A DNA stretch of 64,000 nt from Maricurvus nonylphenolicus. GTDB lineage: Bacteria; Pseudomonadota; Gammaproteobacteria; Pseudomonadales; Cellvibrionaceae. A program made the translations under genes and the position numbers. Under the pieces are notes generated by a model. That model was not told where the DNA came from. It saw nothing but the letters and a program-made list of their open reading frames with translations, and did no database searches. Positions 26,897 through 34,575 of the stretch are shown piece after piece (position 1 is the stretch's first letter; each line of letters opens with the position of its first letter). The DNA lies in NCBI RefSeq assembly GCF_042854845.1, contig NZ_AP031498.1, positions 4,650,001-4,714,000 of the forward strand, read 5' to 3'.

Positions 26897-27748
26897 ATGC
26901 CGTCGTTTTTAGGTACCGCGCTGATTGAGCGCGGGTTATTGTCAGAAAGCCAACTGCAACAGGCGTTGGACATACAACGCCAAACCAACCCGCTGCTGGG
27001 TGAGCTGGCCATTGAATACGGTCTGTTAACCAGTCAACAGGTGGAAGACATCAACACCATACAGCGCCAGATCAATCAGCGCTTTGGGGATATTGCCCAA
27101 GAGAGAGCGCTGCTGAACGCCGATCAGGTGCAGCAATTACTCGACATCCAACAGAGCCGCAGCCTACGCCTGGGTGATATCCTGATTCGTGAAGGGTTTA
27201 TCAGCCAAAGCGCACTTATAGACACACTGCAAAGCCTGCAGCGCGAAGCGGAAAAGAATTACTTATTCGACCAGTTTAACGCCGCCCAACAATGTGCCCT
27301 GGAATCTTTAGAAAAGCTGTTTAACCGCATGATGAAATCTGCATGCAAGTACACCCAGATTGCCACGCTGCCGCAATGCCTCGAAAATTATCAATACTTG
27401 ATGACCATCACGATAGTCGATGCTACTAAACAGCAATCACCGTTTATGCGTTTATCACTGGCTTGCAATGATGAACTACTGATGAATATTGCTTCCAGTT
27501 TTCTCGGTATTGCGAGTGAAGATTATGATGAGGATCTTGCGCTGGATGCCCTGGGCGAGCTGCTCAACATGACGGCGGGTTATATTATTAGTGATCCCAG
27601 TACCGGGCCGAATCTGGCACCCATACCAGCGACAACAACTAAAGACTTTCAGGAAGTTTATCTGGATGATCCAAAGCAACTACTGGCCGTCACGTTTGAC
27701 AGTCAGATAGGTGAGGGTTTAACACTTATATCCCAACCATCTTTGTGA
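26897..27748 (+). CDS. CheX-like protein with three GspE/MshE N-type repeats
   Basis: The 283-residue protein begins with three tandem repeats of about 40-45 residues: ALIERGLLSESQLQQALDIQ, LAIEYGLLTSQQVEDINTIQ, then the variant QERALLNADQVQQLLDIQ. A fourth partial repeat reads ILIREGFISQSALIDTLQ. These resemble the N-terminal helical modules of GspE/MshE ATPases, some of which bind cyclic di-GMP. Residues about 135-283 resemble CheX: LDALGELLNMTAGYI has the E-x2-N-x3-G phosphatase signature. This suggests a receiver phosphatase governed by a nucleotide second messenger; that is inference. Confidence 0.7.
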   Translation: MPSFLGTALIERGLLSESQLQQALDIQRQTNPLLGELAIEYGLLTSQQVEDINTIQRQINQRFGDIAQERALLNADQVQQLLDIQQSRSLRLGDILIREGFISQSALIDTLQSLQREAEKNYLFDQFNAAQQCALESLEKLFNRMMKSACKYTQIATLPQCLENYQYLMTITIVDATKQQSPFMRLSLACNDELLMNIASSFLGIASEDYDEDLALDALGELLNMTAGYIISDPSTGPNLAPIPATTTKDFQEVYLDDPKQLLAVTFDSQIGEGLTLISQPSL

Positions 27749-27757
27749 TTAAACCAC

Positions 27758-28681
27758 CTATGCCACAATAATGGTCATACGCCCGGTCTCATAACCTATA
27801 ACCCCCACCTCCACATCAATCCGTCGGGCACCGGGTTTGCTGAACAGCTTTTTAACCACTGGCTTGGCTTCGGTAATGGTGTGCACGCGACTGCACAGCA
27901 AGCCTTCCGAGGTAGCAGTATCATGCAGGGCAACACTGATGACCGACAGTAAACGCTCACAGCCCTGCATAATCGAGCGACTAATGGCGCGCTCGGCGAT
28001 GGCCACATGCACATCGGCCTCATCGATATTATTAACAGCACCTCCTAACAGGCAAGCCGCTTTGACATCTATAACTGCAATAGCGCGCACCACATTATCC
28101 TGCGAAGATTCAAACAGCGACACAACACAAGGGTAACTTTTTTCTGTCAACTGAATCGGCGGTAATCGCTCCACCAACACTTCCTTAGCGGTAAAGTTAT
28201 TGATGACCGAGGTTAAAACATCAATATTGGGTAGCGCCACACGATCCGGTTCATCTTCCTCTGGCTGGTGCTGACTCAACGCTTCCTCACCTTCGTCCTG
28301 GCCCTGGATAATCGGCAATACGGCTTTGTGCAGGGTGGCAAAATCAAACGGCTTGTTGACGATAAATTTGGCACCGGCATCCATGGCTTCCCGAATCATT
28401 TGCTCGCGCTCTTCAGTGGTAACAAAACCGACTTTAATGCCCAGCATTTCCCGGTTTAAGGCAAGTAATAAATCCAGGCCACTCATGCCTCCCGGCATAT
28501 GCCAATCACACAGCACAAGTTCTGGCTCCCAGGTACGGCAAATACTCAAGGCTTCTGCCCCATCAGAGGCTTGACGGGTTTCTATCTCGCTGTAACCCAT
28601 CGCCTGGATACCACGACTGACAATGGTTTGCATTGCTCGACTATCATCAACGATCAAAATTTTCTTTATCGCCAACTTCAT
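27758..28681 (-). CDS. response regulator with CheX-related C-terminal domain
   Basis: The 307-residue protein has an N-terminal REC domain (KKILIVDDSRAMQTIV; phosphoacceptor Asp in LVLCDWHMPGGMSG; Lys in VNKPFDF), an acidic linker (about residues 130-150), and a C-terminal domain of about 150 residues. That domain resembles CheX-like folds in outline (LLGGAVNNIDEADV; IDVEVGVIGYETGRM) but lacks a clear E-x2-N signature. It is convergent with the CheX-like gene at 26897 (9-bp gap) and downstream of another CheX-type gene on the same strand. Confidence 0.75.
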   Translation of the reverse strand: MKLAIKKILIVDDSRAMQTIVSRGIQAMGYSEIETRQASDGAEALSICRTWEPELVLCDWHMPGGMSGLDLLLALNREMLGIKVGFVTTEEREQMIREAMDAGAKFIVNKPFDFATLHKAVLPIIQGQDEGEEALSQHQPEEDEPDRVALPNIDVLTSVINNFTAKEVLVERLPPIQLTEKSYPCVVSLFESSQDNVVRAIAVIDVKAACLLGGAVNNIDEADVHVAIAERAISRSIMQGCERLLSVISVALHDTATSEGLLCSRVHTITEAKPVVKKLFSKPGARRIDVEVGVIGYETGRMTIIVA

Positions 28682-28735
28682 GTAAGTACCTGAGATCTTT
28701 TTATAGTGCTTATTAGAGTTAAATTGTTTTTTGAC

Positions 28736-30355
28736 TTAGATAGTTTTTTGAATAGTACCTAAGTACAAACGACCGTGTTGTGTGCCCACCAAAATCTCAG
28801 CGGTGGTTTTCATATAAAACATCAACTGATCCAGCTCATCGCGCTGAATATGTTTGGGCGCGGAAAGCTTTCTGCTATCTCCAAGGTTATTGGCAACAAA
28901 ACCGGCGACAATATTGGTCATCTCCCCGACGCTGTCGATTACATCATCCTCTTCCACCTCGGCCTGAGGCTTATCAAAGATGGCAGACGCTACCCGCTCA
29001 GACAGATCGCGATCCACCCCCAGTACGATGCCCATATCCTCATCACCAATGAAGACATAGGTCCACATGCATAACCGTGAAGGCTTATTGGGAACGCTGG
29101 TGGAGACAATGACAACCTCATCCTTGTCGTCTATAAACTTAGCCCAAAACTCAGAAACCGACAAAAACAGGGGGCTGGCATAGGCCTCGCTGTGTTTTGC
29201 TTTACGCGGGTCCACATCGGTAGTTTTTTGGCCCACAAACTCAATATTATCTTCCGCCAGGCTTTCTGAAAGTGCCTCAAATTCAAGTTCCACATGAGGA
29301 TCGGCTACAGCATTGCTTTCCACTTCAACCTGTAAAGGAGAGTTATCTTCCGCAGAATCCATCAGGAAGTGCATCTCCAGCGTTTCATGCTCTTTCTTTA
29401 AACGCTCAAACTCAGCCTCTCGCTGATCGAGCTGGCTGGCCGCCTTATCCATGGCCAACATATGGGTTTCAATCATGGCTTTTTCTTTTAAGGTACGTTC
29501 GAGCTCATTACGCACCTCATCCAGCTCGGCTTCCAACGCCTCAACTTTTGCCTGGAGCTCTGTATCTGTTGGGGCGTTAACCGATTGCGCCCGCTCCTCT
29601 ACCAGCTGCTGTTCCAGCTGGGCAATACGCTTGCGCTGGAAGCGTTCCTTATTGGCCGCCTCATTGTACATAGCGGATAAATTGTCCCGCTCGGTGGTCA
29701 GGTACTCGGTTTTGGTCGACAGGTCATTAACCTGTTGATGCAAACGCACATTATCTTTTTGTAAGCCTTCCGCCTTCTTCGATAGATGCATCATCTCGGC
29801 CAAATTGCGACTGGCATCAGCCAACTTATCTCGCAGTTTGTTCGCGGTTGAGCGATGCCGCCCCTCCTCACGACTCAGCTGGGATACCCTGGTGCGTAGG
29901 ATGCGGTTATCGGCAACATCCTTCTCCAGTGATTCCACATGGGCTCGGCTGACCTCAAGCTCCTGACGCAAGCCATCGATAATGCTATCGAGCTCCTCCG
30001 TATCCGCACCCGGCTCGCCAGAATGACGGCTCTTGAACTCCTCCAGCATCTCGATCTTCTTGTTACGCAGATCCAACTGCTGTTTAAGCGAGTTAAGCGC
30101 ATGCTTAACGTCTGCTTCAACATCCTCTGGGTTACCCACCGCCTGCGCTGTAGCGTCCACGCGAGCACGGGATAACTCCTCCTCAAGCTCGCGGTTGCGC
30201 TTTAGGGTTTCTTCCAGCTTGTCTTTAAGGCTATCAGCCAGGCGCTTAAGCCGCTGGCGGTATTTGATTTCATTGCGGTAGGTACCGATGGCAATAACAA
30301 TACCTGCCACCAGCAAAATAGCGAGATTCAGTGCAATGATCAGTTCAGTATTCAT
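28736..30355 (-). CDS. membrane-anchored coiled-coil protein with CheX-like C-terminus
   Basis: From the ATG at 30355 the product is 539 residues. It has a hydrophobic segment at residues 4-23 (ELIIALNLAILLVAGIVIAI), a very long coiled coil of heptads (about 30-320), an acidic linker, and a C-terminal CheX-like domain. In that domain DSVGEMTNIVAGFVANNLG shows the E-x2-N-x3-G signature. The longer frame to 30466 would add a poorly conserved leader that destroys the N-terminal anchor. It looks like a membrane-tethered receiver phosphatase or scaffold paired with the response regulator at 27758. Confidence 0.72.
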   Translation of the reverse strand: MNTELIIALNLAILLVAGIVIAIGTYRNEIKYRQRLKRLADSLKDKLEETLKRNRELEEELSRARVDATAQAVGNPEDVEADVKHALNSLKQQLDLRNKKIEMLEEFKSRHSGEPGADTEELDSIIDGLRQELEVSRAHVESLEKDVADNRILRTRVSQLSREEGRHRSTANKLRDKLADASRNLAEMMHLSKKAEGLQKDNVRLHQQVNDLSTKTEYLTTERDNLSAMYNEAANKERFQRKRIAQLEQQLVEERAQSVNAPTDTELQAKVEALEAELDEVRNELERTLKEKAMIETHMLAMDKAASQLDQREAEFERLKKEHETLEMHFLMDSAEDNSPLQVEVESNAVADPHVELEFEALSESLAEDNIEFVGQKTTDVDPRKAKHSEAYASPLFLSVSEFWAKFIDDKDEVVIVSTSVPNKPSRLCMWTYVFIGDEDMGIVLGVDRDLSERVASAIFDKPQAEVEEDDVIDSVGEMTNIVAGFVANNLGDSRKLSAPKHIQRDELDQLMFYMKTTAEILVGTQHGRLYLGTIQKTI

Positions 30356-30615
30356 ATGGGTTATAAGGTTTCTAAGCCCTCTAAGCCGCTGGTTATTATT
30401 GTTATATAGCAGGCATTGCGCCGAACAGCCGAATGCAGCAGTAGCGCTTAGACCAGATACTGGCACAAAAAAGATTTATACGCCATTTTCAGCGGTAATC
30501 CGCTACCCGCCCCATTCTTTGATATAGCTCAATATCACTTCTTCAAACTGGGTCCATACTTGTAGTGTCAACAAATGGTTGTGTTACTTCAGATAACTGT
30601 TTTAGGAGGTGCGTC

Positions 30616-31059
30616 ATGAGCCTGATCCCACGTAACCGTCCCCTTGGTAACTCCCTGTTTGATTTTGATAACTTCTTTGATCAAGTCTGGGGGAATCGTC
30701 TACCAGAGACATCCTTTTCCCCAACAACCTTTTCTCCTCGTATTGATGTTCGAGAGCACGATGGTCATTACGAAATCAGCGCGGAGTTGCCTGGTGTGGA
30801 TAAAGACGATCTGTCAGTAACACTGGATAACGGTGTACTGACTATCGAAGCTGAAACCCACCAGGAAGACAAAGAAGAAAAAGAAGGGAAGCTCATTCGT
30901 CAGGAACGCCGCTACGGCAAATTTATGCGCAGCTTTAACCTGGGCAGCGATGTTAGGGAAAAAGACATCAATGCCAGCTTCAAGGATGGTGTGCTCACCC
31001 TAACAGCACCCAAGAGAGAAGAAACGGTTAGCCAGAGCCGCCGTATCGATATTCACTGA
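30616..31059 (+). CDS. Hsp20/alpha-crystallin family small heat-shock protein
   Basis: A 147-residue chaperone. The N-terminal arm is MSLIPRNRPLGNSLFDFDNF. The alpha-crystallin domain runs from about residue 42 (PRIDVREHDGHYEISAELPGV in pieces) through GVLTIEAET and FNLGSDV, and ends with the INASFKDGVLTLTAPK motif. It holds unfolding proteins. AGGAGG lies 6 nt before the ATG at 30616, so the longer GTG-started frame at 30565 is rejected. A terminator follows at 31072. Confidence 0.95.
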   Translation: MSLIPRNRPLGNSLFDFDNFFDQVWGNRLPETSFSPTTFSPRIDVREHDGHYEISAELPGVDKDDLSVTLDNGVLTIEAETHQEDKEEKEGKLIRQERRYGKFMRSFNLGSDVREKDINASFKDGVLTLTAPKREETVSQSRRIDIH

Positions 31060-31071
31060 TGCATGAGATTT

Positions 31072-31114
31072 GTGCCGGGCAGCCTCCTTGCAGTTGAGCG
31101 TCCGGCACTTTTAT
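31072..31114 (+). terminator. rho-independent terminator after hsp20
   Basis: GTGCCGG (31072-31078) pairs with CCGGCAC (31102-31108) and is followed by TTTTAT. The loop is long (23 nt), so efficiency is uncertain. Confidence 0.6.
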
Positions 31115-31183
31115 ACCCTCAACAGGCAACCTGTAAATAGCCACACATTATTAGCCAAAAACAGCACAGAAGATTAAATAACT

Positions 31184-31504
31184 ATGAACCAAGCCGATAT
31201 TCGCCAAACCCTGACCCGCCGCCAGCAGCAATTACAACAGCGCCTGGAGGCCGTTGAACACGACCTGCAAAAAAGCCATAGCAGCGACTGGAGTGAACAG
31301 GCACAGGAACGGGAAAATGACGAAGTACTGGAAGCTATCGCCAACGAAACCGCCATCGAACTAGCGCAATTGAAACGCGTACTGAAAAAGATGACCGGCC
31401 ACAATTACGGCGTGTGCAGCGAATGCGGCCAACCCATTAACGAAAAACGCCTGGCGGCCATACCAACAGCGGAATACTGTATAGATTGCGCCAGTCGCCA
31501 CTAA
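31184..31504 (+). CDS. TraR/DksA family zinc-finger protein
   Basis: A 106-residue protein with an N-terminal coiled coil (RRQQQLQQRLEAVEHDLQ) and a C-terminal C4 zinc finger (VCSECGQPINEKRL...YCIDC). The family binds the secondary channel of RNA polymerase. The tip of this coiled coil has no obvious DxxDxA motif like true DksA (it reads NDEVLEAIANETAIELAQ), so it is probably a paralogue like YbiI rather than DksA itself. Confidence 0.85.
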   Translation: MNQADIRQTLTRRQQQLQQRLEAVEHDLQKSHSSDWSEQAQERENDEVLEAIANETAIELAQLKRVLKKMTGHNYGVCSECGQPINEKRLAAIPTAEYCIDCASRH

Positions 31505-31534
31505 ATAACAGCCGCGGCCAAACCAAAAAGCGGC

Positions 31535-32050
31535 CTACTGACGGCGGGATATTTGACGTTCCTGCCAAGTGAAGTCCACTGGCCACAGCAGCTGGTCGCG
31601 ATCATAGGCCTGCCATAAATCGCCGTAGGACTTCTTCTGCTCCGGGTGTAACTCATCTGCGGCCACTTCTGCCAAAGGCCAAAGTACGAAAGCGTTGGTA
31701 AGGATTTCATCGCGGGGCAACTCCACCCCGTCATGCCACCCCAGCAGATCATCGTAGGTCAGGATATCGATATCCAGGGTTCGGGCACTAAAGCGCGGCC
31801 CACCATCGCGGCGACGATCATTATCGTGCTCAATCTTGCGCAACAGGCTCGCCAAGGCGCCCAGCTCCATGGTGGTATCCAGCCCCACCACAAGATTTAA
31901 AAAATTATCGCCCTCAAAACCAACCGCTTCACTCTCATATACAGAAGAAATAATCAGCTCACCGAAACGTTGCGCCAGAGCATCCAGCGCTGCTGAAATA
32001 TAGCGGTAGCGATCAATATTGCTGCCAAGGCTGAGGTAGACTCGCGCCAT
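31535..32050 (-). CDS. folK: 7,8-dihydro-6-hydroxymethylpterin pyrophosphokinase (HPPK)
   Basis: The 171-residue enzyme transfers pyrophosphate from ATP to the pterin in folate synthesis. It starts MARVYLSLGSNID and carries SSVYESEAVG, the RDGGPRFSARTLDIDILTYDD block with the catalytic Arg and metal-binding Asp pair, and LPRDEILTNAFVLWPLAEVA. The ATG overlaps the folB stop by one base (TAATG), coupling the two successive folate enzymes. Confidence 0.95.
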   Translation of the reverse strand: MARVYLSLGSNIDRYRYISAALDALAQRFGELIISSVYESEAVGFEGDNFLNLVVGLDTTMELGALASLLRKIEHDNDRRRDGGPRFSARTLDIDILTYDDLLGWHDGVELPRDEILTNAFVLWPLAEVAADELHPEQKKSYGDLWQAYDRDQLLWPVDFTWQERQISRRQ

Positions 32051-32433
32051 TAAATTGCTCCTACACCTGCTGGACGCATTGCCATATCACCGCGCTCAAT
32101 CACCAGACCAACATCCTTCGACTGACGCAGGGCGCCGGGTTTACTCAAACGCAAACGTAACCAGGGCACATCAAACTCTTCACGGATAATGGTGGCGATC
32201 TGCTCGATCATGGTTTCCACCAACTGAAACTCACTGCCTTCGACAAAGGCAATAATACGTTTAGCCACCGATTTATAATTAAGAGCATACTGAATATCGT
32301 CAGTCTCGGCCGCCTTGCTAATATCAGCCGCCATTTCCACATCCAGACTTACCGTCTGGCGTACCTCGCGCTCCCAATCATAAATACCGATAATGGTATC
32401 AATGCGCAGATCTCTGATATAGACAACATCCAT
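32050..32433 (-). CDS. folB: dihydroneopterin aldolase
   Basis: A 127-residue enzyme of the folate pathway that cleaves dihydroneopterin to the hydroxymethyl pterin used by FolK. Diagnostic residues: VYIRDLRIDTIIGIYDWEREV, the substrate-binding Glu in FQLVETMIEQIATI, and LRLSKPGALRQSKDVGLVIER with the catalytic Lys. It lies between tsaD (upstream, 27-bp gap) and folK on the minus strand. Confidence 0.94.
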   Translation of the reverse strand: MDVVYIRDLRIDTIIGIYDWEREVRQTVSLDVEMAADISKAAETDDIQYALNYKSVAKRIIAFVEGSEFQLVETMIEQIATIIREEFDVPWLRLRLSKPGALRQSKDVGLVIERGDMAMRPAGVGAI

Positions 32434-32460
32434 CTAAACGAAAACTCCCGTTCTTTATGC

Positions 32461-33501
32461 TTATTCGCCCGCCGTCAACGAGGGCAACTCTTCCAAATTC
32501 CAACGCGGCTTCACGTGCACCGGCAACGCTTCCCCCTGTTCAGCTAACAAGCGCTGTGCCCCTGCATAGGCAATCATGGCACCGTTGTCGGTACAAAACT
32601 CATGGCGAGCATAAAATACCTTGGCGCCAATCTTGGCCAGTGCCGATTCCAGTTTTTCCCGCAGCCGCTGATTAGCCGAAACACCACCGGCGATGACCAG
32701 GGTTTTCATATTGCACTGCTGCAGGGCGCGGCGACACTTAATCACCAGCGTATCCACTACCGCCTCCTGAAAAGCACAGGCAATATCGGCGCAGGTTTGA
32801 TCATCCGGCAGGCCGTCAGCCTGCTTATGCGCCGCAACCGTATTAAGGGTAAAGGTTTTCAATCCACTAAAACTAAAATCCAAGCCAGGGCGATCAGTCA
32901 TGGGGCGCGGGAAGGTGAAACGTTCGGGATCGCCCTGCTCGGCGAGCTTGGCGACCTGTGGACCACCGGGGTAATCGAGATCCAGCATCTTGGCGGCCTT
33001 ATCGAAGGCCTCACCAGCGGCATCATCCAGGGATTCCCCCAGCAGCTTGTATTGGCCAATACCATCAACCTCCACCAACTGGGTATGACCACCGGATACC
33101 AGCAATGCCACAAACGGGAACTCAGGCGGCTGATCTTCCAGCATAGGCGCCAGCAGATGCCCCTCCATATGGTGCACACCTACCGCAGGTACCCCCAGCG
33201 CGTAGGCCATAGCACGGCCACTACAGGCTCCAACCATCAGTGCTCCCACCAGGCCTGGGCCAGCGGTATAGGCTACGGCATCAATATCGCCTTTACTAAG
33301 ACCACAATCGTCCAGCACCTCCTGAATCAGCGGCAGGGTTTTGCGCACATGATCACGGGAGGCCAATTCCGGTACCACACCACCATATTCGGCATGGACC
33401 TTGATCTGGCTATAGAGGCGATGGGACAACAGCCCCTTATCGGTGTCATACAGGGCCACTCCCGTCTCATCACAGGAGGTTTCAATACCCAGGACTCTCA
33501 T
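32461..33501 (-). CDS. tsaD: tRNA threonylcarbamoyladenosine biosynthesis protein TsaD
   Basis: The 346-residue ASKHA-fold protein transfers threonylcarbamoyl to A37 of ANN-decoding tRNAs with TsaB and TsaE. Visible motifs: GIETSCDETGVALYD, the metal-binding HHMEGHLLAP (His about 111 and 115), LLVSGGHTQLV, GGVSANQRLRE and FCTDNGAMIAYAG. It is divergent from rpsU, as is usual for this locus. It begins the tsaD-folB-folK minus-strand unit. Confidence 0.97.
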   Translation of the reverse strand: MRVLGIETSCDETGVALYDTDKGLLSHRLYSQIKVHAEYGGVVPELASRDHVRKTLPLIQEVLDDCGLSKGDIDAVAYTAGPGLVGALMVGACSGRAMAYALGVPAVGVHHMEGHLLAPMLEDQPPEFPFVALLVSGGHTQLVEVDGIGQYKLLGESLDDAAGEAFDKAAKMLDLDYPGGPQVAKLAEQGDPERFTFPRPMTDRPGLDFSFSGLKTFTLNTVAAHKQADGLPDDQTCADIACAFQEAVVDTLVIKCRRALQQCNMKTLVIAGGVSANQRLREKLESALAKIGAKVFYARHEFCTDNGAMIAYAGAQRLLAEQGEALPVHVKPRWNLEELPSLTAGE

Positions 33502-33591
33502 AATTTCTGCTCTCTAAACAGGCTTAAGGCGCGCATAATAGCAGTATCGTCGGCCTGACACACGGTCCGACACATAATGGAAACATAAGAG

Positions 33592-33621
33592 TTGTTGCAG
33601 TCCGCTGCTTATCTGTATAGA
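33592..33621 (+). promoter_or_regulatory. putative rpsU promoter
   Basis: TTGTTG (33592-33597), an 18-bp spacer, and TATAGA (33616-33621), followed by the GC-rich discriminator GCGCCCC. This GC-rich discriminator fits stringent control of a ribosomal-protein operon. The mRNA leader would be about 90 nt. Confidence 0.45.
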
Positions 33622-33716
33622 ATTTGCGCCCCTTAAGCTTTAGAGGGTAAAGACTCAGGTAACTGACCTGACCCAAGCCCCTCAGATGTTGGAATTTAAC
33701 AGTAACAGGTAAAGAG

Positions 33717-33932
33717 ATGCCTTCAGTAAAATTGAAAGAAAACGAGCCTTTTGACATTGCCCTGCGTCGCTTCAAGCGTTCTTGCGAGAAAGCCGGTATC
33801 CTGGCCGAAGTACGTCGTCGTGAGTTCTACGAGAAGCCAACTTCTGTACGCAAGCGCAAGGCTGCTGCCGCTGTTAAGCGTCACGCCAAGAAGGTTTCTC
33901 GCGAATCTCGCAAGTTTCAGCGCCTGTACTAA
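33717..33932 (+). CDS. rpsU: 30S ribosomal protein S21
   Basis: The 71-residue basic protein has the standard S21 sequence (VKLKENEPFDIALRRFKRSC; RRREFYEKPTSVRKRK) and the gammaproteobacterial C-terminal extension ending KFQRLY. It is the first gene of the macromolecular synthesis operon. The 140 bp after it contain hairpins, including ACGCC-N5-GGCGT and a long stem around 33998-34032 (AACGCCACGCAAGC with its complement). These may attenuate transcription into yqeY-dnaG-rpoD. Confidence 0.98.
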   Translation: MPSVKLKENEPFDIALRRFKRSCEKAGILAEVRRREFYEKPTSVRKRKAAAAVKRHAKKVSRESRKFQRLY

Positions 33933-34073
33933 TCAGTTATTTGCCGTCTTCGGCAAGGCTAACGCCCTTCTGGCGTAACGCCTAAACTGTACTTTCTAGC
34001 AAACGCCACGCAAGCCCTGCTTGCGGGCGTTGCTGTGTTTGTAGCTCACGGAAAAATACGGAGAGAACAGCCA

Positions 34074-34523
34074 ATGGCCAGCGAATTACAAAAACAGATC
34101 CACGAAGCCATGAAAGCCGCCATGCGCGCCAAGGAAAAAGACCGCTTGGGCACCATTCGCATGATTCAGGCCGAGTTCAAGCGTATTGAAGTTGATGAGC
34201 GCATAGAACTGGACGACGCCCGTGTACTGGCCGTGCTGGACAAGATGAACAAACAGCGCCGCGACTCCATCACCCAGTACGAAGACGCCGGTCGCACCGA
34301 ACTGGCCGATAAAGAGCGGTTCGAAATGGGTGTTATCAGCGAGTTCCTACCCGCCGCCCTGTCAGAAGCCGAGCTGGACGAGATAGTTACCCAGGCCATC
34401 GCCGAAAGTGGTGCCGAAAGCGCACGCGATATGGGCAAAGTTATGGCCATCGTCAAACCCAAGATTCAGGGCCGTGGCGATATGGGCGCCGTTAGTCAGC
34501 TGGTAAAAGCCAAGCTGAGCTGA
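34074..34523 (+). CDS. yqeY: GatB/YqeY domain protein
   Basis: A 149-residue helical protein with the YqeY pattern: LQKQIHEAMKAAMRAKEKDRL, LGTIRMIQAEFKRIEVDER and a C-terminal GatB-like module (ESARDMGKVMAIVKPKIQGRGD). The domain resembles the tRNA-binding tail of the amidotransferase subunit GatB; its cellular role is unclear. The ATG at 34074 (MASELQ) is preferred to the longer frame at 34035, which lacks an ATG. It sits between rpsU and dnaG as in many pseudomonads. Confidence 0.92.
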   Translation: MASELQKQIHEAMKAAMRAKEKDRLGTIRMIQAEFKRIEVDERIELDDARVLAVLDKMNKQRRDSITQYEDAGRTELADKERFEMGVISEFLPAALSEAELDEIVTQAIAESGAESARDMGKVMAIVKPKIQGRGDMGAVSQLVKAKLS

Positions 34524-34575
34524 GACAGACATTCAGCCGCTAGTCACTTGTGATGCGCGGCTGTAGACTGCATCT

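Noticed and set aside
32602..33558. 318-codon frame antisense to tsaD
   Set aside because: TsaD carries all family motifs; the long opposite frame results from codon bias.
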